From JBHAEP01 sp041855665 (GTDB lineage: Bacteria > Patescibacteriota > Saccharimonadia > Saccharimonadales > Saccharimonadaceae): a DNA stretch of 13,500 nucleotides. Made by a program: the position numbers and the translations under genes. Where the stretch lies: the NCBI GenBank assembly GCA_041855665.1, contig JBHAEP010000005.1, positions 1 to 13,500 of the forward strand. Reading direction: 5' to 3'. The notes below the pieces were generated by a model. The model was not told the origin of the DNA, did not search any database, and saw only the letters and a program-made list of their open reading frames with translations. Below are positions 6,493 to 12,394 of the stretch, piece after piece. Position 1 is the stretch's first letter. Every line of letters begins with the position of its first letter.

Positions 6493-7650
6493 TTAATCTA
6501 AAATATTGCGATATATTTCTTCAAAACAATCCAGAGTATACTGCAGATCATGTCGGCTAGCAATTTCAATTGATTTTTTACTAAAATCTTCGCGAAGGTT
6601 ATCATCCGACAAAATCTTATCAATACCCTCAGAAATTTCCTCAATCCCATCTTTTGGACACAGGAATCCATTAATATCATTTTGACACAGCTCAGCCAAA
6701 GCACCAGCATCCACGGCAACAATTGGCTGACCACTGGCCATAGCTTCGAGAGTCGCTATACTTTGAAGTTCGGCAGGAGAAGGCATGCAATAAACGGTAC
6801 CAATGCGATGAAGCTTCGCAATTTCGTCGTCGGTAACACGACCGGTAAATATAACCTTATCATTGATGCCAAGTTCGCGAACCAAAAACTTTAAGTTATT
6901 TTCATCAGTTCCAGAGCCAACAATCAAAAGATTAGCGTCATGTTTGTGGTGAATTTTATGAAACGCCTTCACTAAAACCGAAAGGTGCTTTTCGGCATCC
7001 AATCGACCAATATAACTAACTAGTTTTTTATCCTTAGGTATATCAAATTTTTCATAAAGTTCATCCTCGACATTATCTGGATAAAAACGGCTCAGATCAA
7101 TGCCGTTAGACACTGCTCGAATCGGCTTCTCCATTTTGACATTAAACATGTCAATCGCCGACTGAGTTGGCATAGTTACGACGTCTGATTTAGAGTGAAA
7201 ACGACGGCCATATTCCTTTAGCATGTAGTTGATTGGCTTGGCGACTGGAGCTAGAAGCTTCATATTATCCATTAAGTTTTCTGGCATCGCATGATTAGTA
7301 CTAACAATCGGAATTCCGCGTTTGTTTCCATATTTCATCGCCGCCTGACCGATCCACATCAACATCTGGATATGAATCACGTCTGGATCAAATTCATCAA
7401 TAATCTTTTTCACTTCACGGCTAGGGTTCAATGAAATACGAAAATTTTGATAAAAAGGAAAAGGCACAGAAACAGTTCTAAAAATAGGATAATTATCGTC
7501 AATTTCTTTGTATTTCTTGCCAGTCTGACTAGGTGCAATCACCAAAACATCATGCCCACGCTCAGCCAAGCCTTTTGCTAAAGTTCGGCTAAAAGTAGCT
7601 ACGCCATTGATTGTCGGATAATGCAAGTCTGCAGCGATTAAAATCTTCAT
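6493..7650 (-). CDS. GT4-family glycosyltransferase (GT-B fold), possibly a lipid glycosyltransferase
   Basis: Retaining sugar-nucleotide glycosyltransferase, 385 residues. The N-terminal acceptor domain has the glycine-rich loop YPTINGVATFSR (11-22); the C-terminal donor domain has SNGIDLSRFYP (181-191), GRLDAEKH with R216 and K221 for the nucleotide-sugar phosphates, and the E-x7-E motif E294...E302 in PSPAELQSIATLEAMA. The N-terminal NGVATFSRTLAKGL pattern with the HIQ segment is like diacylglycerol glucosyltransferases and phosphatidylinositol mannosyltransferases, so glycolipid synthesis at the membrane face is a reasonable guess. No membrane segment is seen. An in-frame ATG at 7659 overlaps the -10 box, so 7650 is the start. 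It is divergent from a second GT4 gene. Confidence 0.9.
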   Translation of the reverse strand: MKILIAADLHYPTINGVATFSRTLAKGLAERGHDVLVIAPSQTGKKYKEIDDNYPIFRTVSVPFPFYQNFRISLNPSREVKKIIDEFDPDVIHIQMLMWIGQAAMKYGNKRGIPIVSTNHAMPENLMDNMKLLAPVAKPINYMLKEYGRRFHSKSDVVTMPTQSAIDMFNVKMEKPIRAVSNGIDLSRFYPDNVEDELYEKFDIPKDKKLVSYIGRLDAEKHLSVLVKAFHKIHHKHDANLLIVGSGTDENNLKFLVRELGINDKVIFTGRVTDDEIAKLHRIGTVYCMPSPAELQSIATLEAMASGQPIVAVDAGALAELCQNDINGFLCPKDGIEEISEGIDKILSDDNLREDFSKKSIEIASRHDLQYTLDCFEEIYRNILD

Positions 7651-7657
7651 GGAAAAC

Positions 7658-7666
7658 ATTATAGCA
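7658..7666 (-). promoter_or_regulatory. Extended -10 promoter, leaderless, first glycosyltransferase gene
   Basis: Minus-strand TGCTATAAT, with the -10 ending 7 nt before the ATG at 7650. The alternative ATG at 7659 lies inside this box and so would not be transcribed from it. Confidence 0.75.
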
Positions 7667-7725
7667 GATTTTCAAGCATTAGTTAAAAACATCAATTAAA
7701 CGGATTAAAAACTAAAACTTTGCTT

Positions 7726-7734
7726 TGGTATAAT
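7726..7734 (+). promoter_or_regulatory. Extended -10 promoter, leaderless, second glycosyltransferase gene
   Basis: TGGTATAAT ends 6 nt before the ATG at 7741. The in-frame upstream start at 7720 would precede the promoter and is rejected. The 59 bp between this and the opposite promoter are AT-rich. Confidence 0.75.
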
Positions 7735-7740
7735 AAAAGC

Positions 7741-8817
7741 ATGAAACTATTCTTTGATGCACGCTACATTCGACCCGATTCGCCCGACGGACTTAGTCGC
7801 TATTCCTCAGAGCTTGCGCGAGCTTTAGTAAATATAACGCCGGTAACTTTTTTAATATCTGATGAATCTCAAAAAAAGCTACTACCTAAAGATGCTGAAT
7901 TCGTAAAAATACATAAACCAACATCATTTAAAGAACCTTTTTCTGGGCTGATATTAAATAAATTTAATCCAGACGTAGTATTTTCACCACTGCAATCAAT
8001 GGGAGGTTGGGGTAGGAAGTTTAAATTAATACTTACTCAGCAAGACACCACTTACTATAAAATCAACACACCACCCAGCTTTTTGCCACCTATCATAAGG
8101 CTTGGCTGGAAACTTTACCACACTACCTACATACCAGGGAGAATAGCGTTGAATTCTGCCGATATTGTCGCTACGGTATCAAAAACCAGCGCCAAAGAAA
8201 TTATTGCAACCAAACTCACCAAAAGACCAATCATAATAGTGTCGAATTCAGCTGAAAGCTTCTCAAAAGATACACCCAAAAATCAAATCAGAGACCAAAA
8301 AATCAAAAATCTTATCTACATAGGAGCGTTTTTACCACACAAAAACGTCGAAACTCTCATAAAAATGATGGATCTTCTACCAGACAAAACTTTACATTTA
8401 CTCAGCAAAATATCACCCGACAGACAGTCCGAACTAGAAAAAATTCAGCCCAAAAACTCCAATATATTTTTTCACAATGGAGTTAGTGATGAACAGTATA
8501 AAAAACTACTCCTCGATAATTCTGCCATGGTTTTTGCGTCCAAATCTGAAGGTTTTGGATTACCGCTTATCGAAGCTCTATCTCTTGGGGTTCCAGCTGT
8601 AGCTAGCGACATGGAGATTTTTCGTGAAGTTGGCGGAAATGGTGCACTTTTTGCCAACCCTGACAGTCCAGAAGATTTTGCTCAAAAAGTCAAAGAACTT
8701 GATGATTTTAAACTAAGACAAGAGCTACACAAACAAGGTATCCCTCAAGCTCAAAAATTCTCTTGGGATAAATCAGCCAAAGAACTTTATGAAGCCTGCA
8801 AAAATCTGTTAAAATAA
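7741..8817 (+). CDS. GT4-family glycosyltransferase (mannosyltransferase-like)
   Basis: GT-B fold glycosyltransferase, 358 residues. It starts FFDARYIRPDSPDGLSRYS (4-22), the N-terminal acceptor-domain pattern of GT4 mannosyl/rhamnosyl transferases of polysaccharide synthesis. IGAFLPHKNVETLI (194-207) supplies the donor-phosphate lysine K201, and E270-GFGLPLI-E278 is the E-x7-E motif, followed by SLGVPAVASD and GGNGALFANP. No membrane segment, so it is cytosolic or peripheral. Its sequence differs clearly from the divergent GT4 next door, so the pair is not a recent duplication. smpB follows 5 nt later with no promoter suited to it, suggesting co-transcription. Donor and acceptor sugars are unknown. 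Confidence 0.9.
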   Translation: MKLFFDARYIRPDSPDGLSRYSSELARALVNITPVTFLISDESQKKLLPKDAEFVKIHKPTSFKEPFSGLILNKFNPDVVFSPLQSMGGWGRKFKLILTQQDTTYYKINTPPSFLPPIIRLGWKLYHTTYIPGRIALNSADIVATVSKTSAKEIIATKLTKRPIIIVSNSAESFSKDTPKNQIRDQKIKNLIYIGAFLPHKNVETLIKMMDLLPDKTLHLLSKISPDRQSELEKIQPKNSNIFFHNGVSDEQYKKLLLDNSAMVFASKSEGFGLPLIEALSLGVPAVASDMEIFREVGGNGALFANPDSPEDFAQKVKELDDFKLRQELHKQGIPQAQKFSWDKSAKELYEACKNLLK

Positions 8818-8822
8818 CTATA

Positions 8823-9302
8823 ATGACTTCTAATAAATCTAGAAAAAATACAGCAGGAACTATCGTTAATCGTCGCGCTAAATTTGACTACCAACTCGGC
8901 GACGATCTTCAAGTTGGATTGAGTTTAACAGGTATGGAAGTTCGCGCAGCACGGGATGGACACGTTCAATTAAAGGGTAGTTTTATATCTATAAAAAATG
9001 GAGAATTATGGCTAAATAACGCCAGTTTCAGCCTTAAAAATAATGAAAAAAACAATCCAAATGCTCGCACAATCGATACAAGCCCAAGGAAGATTTTAGC
9101 AAAGAGGAAAGAAATTGATCAGATGATTGCTAATAAGCAAAAAGGGATGACGATTGTTCCATTGCGACTTTTGACTAATCGAAAATATATAAAGCTTGTC
9201 ATCGCTCTAGGAAAAGGTAAAAAACTACACGACAAGCGTGAAACACTCAAAAGACGCCAACATGATCGCGAGTCCGCTAAGGCTCTAAAAAATTATCGCT
9301 AA
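8823..9302 (+). CDS. smpB: SsrA-binding protein SmpB
   Basis: tmRNA-binding protein for trans-translation rescue of stalled ribosomes, 159 residues. The beta-barrel core shows IVNRRAKFDYQL (14-25), GLSLTGMEVRAARDG (32-46), WLNNASFS, and KGMTIVPLRLL (108-117). The C-terminal tail that enters the mRNA channel carries KGKKLHDKRETLKRR (131-145). The usual arginine-rich HK-type region is present as SPRKILAKRKEI. Length is normal. There is no SD before the ATG; the stop of the glycosyltransferase gene is 5 nt upstream, so reinitiation or coupling is likely. The ssrA gene itself is not in this window. An inverted-repeat terminator follows. Confidence 0.97.
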   Translation: MTSNKSRKNTAGTIVNRRAKFDYQLGDDLQVGLSLTGMEVRAARDGHVQLKGSFISIKNGELWLNNASFSLKNNEKNNPNARTIDTSPRKILAKRKEIDQMIANKQKGMTIVPLRLLTNRKYIKLVIALGKGKKLHDKRETLKRRQHDRESAKALKNYR

Positions 9303-9316
9303 CCCAAAAAAAGAAA

Positions 9317-9344
9317 AACCCCCTGGAAATAAATCCAGGGGGTT
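9317..9344 (-). terminator. Strong intrinsic terminator, mainly for the minus-strand unknown gene
   Basis: 11-bp stem AACCCCCTGGA / TCCAGGGGGTT around a 6-nt loop. On the minus strand it is followed by TTTCTTTTTTT, a good U tract; on the plus strand the tail is ATTAGG, so termination of smpB may be weaker here. Confidence 0.85.
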
Positions 9345-9356
9345 ATTAGGTGGATG

Positions 9357-9806
9357 CTATAGACTACGACCTGAAAGATAAACTCCATTTCGATTATGGC
9401 GATCGATCTTCACACGATATCCGGACCCACCAGTTAGACGAATACACCATACTGATCGATTACGATTCTTGTCGACAAATTCCCTCAGTTCACACTTTAC
9501 TGGGTAATTCCTTTCGTTATTGTTTTCATAAACAATAAATCTTTCAATGGAATAAAAACCACCGACATCCGACTTACCGGGCACCTTAATGAAATAAATC
9601 GTCAGATCACTTAGGTTAACCACAGTTGAAGGGCGTTTAGCTAATTTAAACTTAGCAATGCCTTCAGGCACCTCAATCTTGACACCGGTGCTCTGAACCT
9701 TACTCCTACGAACAATCTTAAGAGCCTCCTCAAGACCTGATATCAGCACCGGATTAACTTCCTGCCAACCGTCATTAACAATACGTGAATCAAGTGAGCT
9801 AGTCAT
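9357..9806 (-). CDS. Hypothetical protein, 149 residues, unrecognised
   Basis: I do not recognise this protein. From the ATG at 9806 (GGAG SD 7 nt before it) it has 149 residues, no signal peptide and no membrane segment. It reads as a mixed alpha/beta soluble protein: a helix at about 21-34 (ISGLEEALKIVRR), then alternating hydrophobic and polar segments likely to be beta strands (GVKIEVPEG, DLTIYFIKVPG, ERFIVYENNN, VKCELREF, SVWCIRLTGG, YRVKIDRH). It is basic, with two cysteines (C105, C121) in adjacent predicted strands. It ends in TAG. An upstream TTG at 9860 would add 18 residues but lacks an SD. It is a single-gene unit with its own promoter, a leader of about 90 nt and a strong terminator. 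Coding is supported by the SD, the bracketing signals and the open frame. Confidence 0.75.
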   Translation of the reverse strand: MTSSLDSRIVNDGWQEVNPVLISGLEEALKIVRRSKVQSTGVKIEVPEGIAKFKLAKRPSTVVNLSDLTIYFIKVPGKSDVGGFYSIERFIVYENNNERNYPVKCELREFVDKNRNRSVWCIRLTGGSGYRVKIDRHNRNGVYLSGRSL

Positions 9807-9833
9807 AGCAATACTCCTATCTAGTAAGGTACA

Positions 9834-9850
9834 ATTTGCTAAAAGCAAAT
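9834..9850 (-). repeat. Inverted repeat in the leader of the unknown gene
   Basis: ATTTGCT, a 3-nt loop, AGCAAAT: a perfect 7-bp hairpin about 28 nt upstream of the ATG at 9806 and just before the SD. It could be an RNA hairpin affecting translation or an operator. Confidence 0.5.
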
Positions 9851-9868
9851 AAACGAACAAGAAAACTA

Positions 9869-9894
9869 AGGAAACCCCTTATATAGAATTTCCT
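9869..9894 (-). repeat. Second inverted repeat in the leader of the unknown gene
   Basis: AGGAAA ... TTTCCT, 6-bp arms around a 14-nt loop, located just downstream of the predicted transcription start. Confidence 0.3.
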
Positions 9895-9902
9895 ATTTTT
9901 AA

Positions 9903-9931
9903 ATAATACAATATTTTCATGTTTTTATCAA
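9903..9931 (-). promoter_or_regulatory. Sigma70-type promoter of the unknown gene
   Basis: Minus-strand TTGATA (9926-9931), 17-bp spacer, TATTAT (9903-9908); each box has one mismatch to consensus. The predicted start near 9896 gives a leader of about 90 nt. It is divergent from the exonuclease promoter at 9952-9960. Confidence 0.65.
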
Positions 9932-9951
9932 TATAAAATATTGTAATTTTT

Positions 9952-9960
9952 TGATATAAT
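9952..9960 (+). promoter_or_regulatory. Extended -10 promoter, leaderless, exonuclease III gene
   Basis: TGATATAAT ends 6 nt before the ATG at 9967, leaving no space for an SD. Confidence 0.75.
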
Positions 9961-9966
9961 AAATCT

Positions 9967-10788
9967 ATGAAATTATACTCTTGGAACGTAAATGGCATTC
10001 GCGCCGTAATCAAAAAAGGCGATTTTCAAAAATTTATAACCGAACATCAGCCAGACATTCTATGTTTACAGGAAACAAAAGCTAATCGCGATCAAGTCGA
10101 GCTTGATCTGCCAGAATACCACGAACATTTTTTTAGCGCAGAGAAAAAAGGTTATTCAGGAACGGCTATTTTCAGCAAAAAACCAGCACTTCAGTATAAA
10201 GATGGATTTCCAGAAGATATTATCGAAAAACACAATGTCGTCGGTGACAATTACGGCAACCCCAACCTTGAAGGGCGAGTAATTGCTGCAGAATTTGACG
10301 ATTTCTGGGTAGTGACAGTGTACACGCCAAACAGTAAAGGGGACCTAAGTAGAATCGCACTTCGTGAACAACAGTGGGATCCAGCATTCCTTGACTACGT
10401 CAAGGGTTTGGAAAGCGGAAAATATGGCAACGCCAAGCCTGTTGTTTTTTGCGGCGATTTAAATGTTGCCCATAATGAAATCGATCTAGCAAATCCAAAG
10501 GCAAATGTCGGCAAACACGGCTTCACGACAGAAGAACGAAATGGTTTTCAGGCATTTATCGATGCCGGCTTTACCGACACCTTCCGAAAAGAATTTCCAG
10601 ATAAAATCGGAGCTTATACTTGGTGGACTCACTGGGCAAATTCACGAGCAAGAAATGTTGGCTGGCGCATAGATTATTGGATGGCAAGCGAGGATATAAC
10701 ACCTAAAGTCAAAAACCCTAAGATTCATGCCGACGTCATGGGTAGCGACCATTGCCCTGTAAGCATCGAGCTTGACTTAATGAAATAA
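9967..10788 (+). CDS. Exodeoxyribonuclease III / AP endonuclease (ExoA/XthA family)
   Basis: Metal-dependent enzyme of base-excision repair that nicks DNA 5' to abasic sites and has 3'-5' exonuclease or 3'-phosphatase activity. The 273 residues hold the complete EEP-fold active site: N7 in SWNVNGIR, E36 in LQETK, Y119 in VYTPNSKGDLSR, D164 and N166 in CGDLNVAHNEIDL, D236 in RIDYWM, and the D261-H262 pair in SDHCPVSIEL. VYTPNSKGDLSRIALREQ WD-type spacing is closer to the Bacillus ExoA/human APE1 branch than to E. coli XthA, from memory. It is expressed alone from a leaderless promoter. The next promoter begins 3 nt after its stop. Identification at family level is secure. Confidence 0.95.
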   Translation: MKLYSWNVNGIRAVIKKGDFQKFITEHQPDILCLQETKANRDQVELDLPEYHEHFFSAEKKGYSGTAIFSKKPALQYKDGFPEDIIEKHNVVGDNYGNPNLEGRVIAAEFDDFWVVTVYTPNSKGDLSRIALREQQWDPAFLDYVKGLESGKYGNAKPVVFCGDLNVAHNEIDLANPKANVGKHGFTTEERNGFQAFIDAGFTDTFRKEFPDKIGAYTWWTHWANSRARNVGWRIDYWMASEDITPKVKNPKIHADVMGSDHCPVSIELDLMK

Positions 10789-10790
10789 AC

Positions 10791-10819
10791 TTGTCAAAAT
10801 TCAACTTTTTCTTTATAAT
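10791..10819 (+). promoter_or_regulatory. Sigma70-type promoter of the HAD phosphatase gene
   Basis: TTGTCA (10791-10796), 17-bp spacer, TATAAT (10814-10819), the best two-box promoter in the window. An SD AGAAAGG at 10838-10844 follows, 6 nt before the ATG at 10851. This argues against the upstream in-frame start at 10791, which coincides with the -35 box. Confidence 0.8.
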
Positions 10820-10850
10820 TAGTATACTTTTTATAACAGAAAGGTTGACT

Positions 10851-11597
10851 ATGACAGATACAGAAAAACGACGCCCCGTTGCAGCATTTGACATTGATGG
10901 AACTTTATTTCGAAGCGGTCTTTATCGAGAAGTTTTTTATGAACTTTACAAAATGGGTAAAGTACCCGAAGATTTAGCCGAAGAAGCTACAGTAAAACAC
11001 CGTCAATGGCGACATAGAATTCACGGAAATGCCTTTGAAGAATTCGACATGTTCGTAGTCAATGGACTTGATGGCTATATTTCCAACCTACGAATCGCGG
11101 ATTATGAAGAGGCTGCCAGGCAAGTTATTGCTAAAAAAGCTGAAAATATCTACGTTTATACCACAAGACTATTAAAGAAACTTCAGGATGAAGGTTATTT
11201 TACGGTTGCAATTAGCGGCTCACAAACTGAATTAGTCGAGCCGTTTGCTAAAAAATACAACTTCGACTATTGGATTGGTCAAAAATGGGAACGTGGCGAT
11301 GAATTCTTTACCGGAAAAACCTACAAAACCCATACAGGCAAAGACGCGATTCTCAAAAAGATTGTCGAAGAAAACAACCTAACTCTAGAAGGAAGCTATG
11401 CGGTCGGCGACAGCAATGGCGATCGAGGAATGCTAGGGATAGTAGATAACCCAATAGCATTCAACCCGACTACTGAGCTTCTTGATTTAGCACTTGAGAA
11501 TGGGTGGAAAATTGTTATTGAGCGCAAAAATATTAGCTATGAAATGAATGCAAATGACGACAAAACCTTCGTACTGGCAACAACAAATCGCTACTAA
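10851..11597 (+). CDS. HAD-superfamily phosphatase, IB (SerB-like) type
   Basis: Cytosolic haloacid-dehalogenase phosphatase of 248 residues. All four motifs are present: motif I FDIDGTLF (nucleophile D14, acid/base D16), motif II ISGS (S122), motif III lysine around K164 in THTGKDAIL, and motif IV VGDSNGDRGML (D187, D191). A helical cap lies between motifs I and II (about 23-95). The C-terminal GWKIVIERKN resembles HAD-IB proteins annotated near phosphoserine phosphatase. The substrate may be phosphoserine or another small phosphomonoester; nothing nearby decides it. The last 50 nt overlap the next gene in another frame. Confidence 0.9.
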   Translation: MTDTEKRRPVAAFDIDGTLFRSGLYREVFYELYKMGKVPEDLAEEATVKHRQWRHRIHGNAFEEFDMFVVNGLDGYISNLRIADYEEAARQVIAKKAENIYVYTTRLLKKLQDEGYFTVAISGSQTELVEPFAKKYNFDYWIGQKWERGDEFFTGKTYKTHTGKDAILKKIVEENNLTLEGSYAVGDSNGDRGMLGIVDNPIAFNPTTELLDLALENGWKIVIERKNISYEMNANDDKTFVLATTNRY

Positions 11598-12351
11598 ACC
11601 ACTTTTTCCAGATATAGCCTGGAGTAAACCAGAACAAAAGAGTCAGGCTGGACGCTTACTTATACTCGGCGGCAATAAACTGGGGTTTGCTGGAGTTGCC
11701 GAAGCTTATGACACTGCAAACAAAAACGGAGTAGGCTACAGTAAAGTTTTTCTGCCAGATAGTTTAAAGAAAACTATACCAAAAACAATGACGGATATAG
11801 TTTTCGGAGCCAGTAATCCATCTGGTGGCCTATCCAAACAATCTCAGCTAGAGTTGAGAGCTATGGGTGAATGGGCTGACGGAATACTAATGATTGGCGA
11901 TGCTGGAAGAAACAGCGAAACAGCAATACTGTACACCGATTTCCTACAAGACAATCAGAAACCGATCACCATAAGTCGCGATGCATTTGACTTAATCAAA
12001 ACCGATATCGATATCATTGCCGAAAGGGAAAACACACTATTAGTGTTATCTTTTGCTCAACTACAAAAACTTTTTCAGCTAACATATTTTCCTAAAGTTT
12101 TAACATTCTCTATGCATGTACTACATCTTGTCGAGGCGCTGCATAAATTCACCTTGAGCTACCCAGTGGCAATTCAAGTCCTGCATAGAGATTTGATGTT
12201 CTCTGCATACAACGGGAAAGTTATAACCCAAGAATGGAATGAGCCAATGCGAATTTGGCGGGGTTCAGTAGCTGCAAAATCTGCCTGCTATTGGCTCTGG
12301 AACAAAAATAAACCTCTCGAAGCAATAGTCACTTCACTCACTAAAGAATAA
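11548..12351 (+). CDS. Divergent NAD(P)HX-dehydratase-like (YjeF C-terminal, ribokinase-fold) protein, probably not catalytic
   Basis: 267 residues that resemble the ADP/ATP-dependent NAD(P)H-hydrate dehydratase domain (ribokinase-like fold) in its first half: GRLLILGGNKLGFAGVAEAY (35-54), a segment like the substrate-binding GGN loop, MIGDAGRNSE (115-124) where the family has a GxGLGR turn, and ISRDAFDLI (142-150) where it has a DADAL strand. The features that make the enzyme work are not seen: the TPHxGE segment appears as VLSFAQLQKLF, and there is no GTGDxLAG anion-hole/catalytic Asp motif in the last 80 residues. I infer a fold-conserving but inactive or repurposed relative. No cognate epimerase gene is nearby. 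The ATG at 11548 (or 11554) lies inside the HAD gene, no later start keeps the conserved N-terminus, and no SD is seen, so coupling is likely. Confidence 0.6.
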   Translation: MQMTTKPSYWQQQIATKPLFPDIAWSKPEQKSQAGRLLILGGNKLGFAGVAEAYDTANKNGVGYSKVFLPDSLKKTIPKTMTDIVFGASNPSGGLSKQSQLELRAMGEWADGILMIGDAGRNSETAILYTDFLQDNQKPITISRDAFDLIKTDIDIIAERENTLLVLSFAQLQKLFQLTYFPKVLTFSMHVLHLVEALHKFTLSYPVAIQVLHRDLMFSAYNGKVITQEWNEPMRIWRGSVAAKSACYWLWNKNKPLEAIVTSLTKE

Positions 12352-12377
12352 ACTCCACCTACTTAGTGGAGTTTATT
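12347..12377. terminator. Bidirectional terminator between dehydratase-like and sortase genes
   Basis: 12-bp stem AATAAACTCCAC / GTGGAGTTTATT around a 7-nt loop, overlapping the plus-strand stop codon. The tail is T-rich on the plus strand and moderately so on the minus strand; the genes are convergent. Confidence 0.85.
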
Positions 12378-12394
12378 TTATGAATTTCTATAAT

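Noticed and set aside
7720..7740. Upstream start of the second glycosyltransferase at 7720
   Set aside because: It contains the -10 box; the conserved N-terminus begins at the ATG at 7741.
9303..9356. tmRNA gene next to smpB
   Set aside because: Only a terminator hairpin is present; no tRNA-like ends or tag-coding frame.
9350..9538. Plus-strand open frame opposite the unknown gene
   Set aside because: It starts just after the terminator, has no SD, and lies opposite a frame with promoter, SD and terminator in the right places.
10791..10850. Upstream start of the HAD protein with a hydrophobic, signal-like segment
   Set aside because: The start coincides with the -35 box, and the real ATG at 10851 has an SD. 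The apparent signal peptide is translated promoter.
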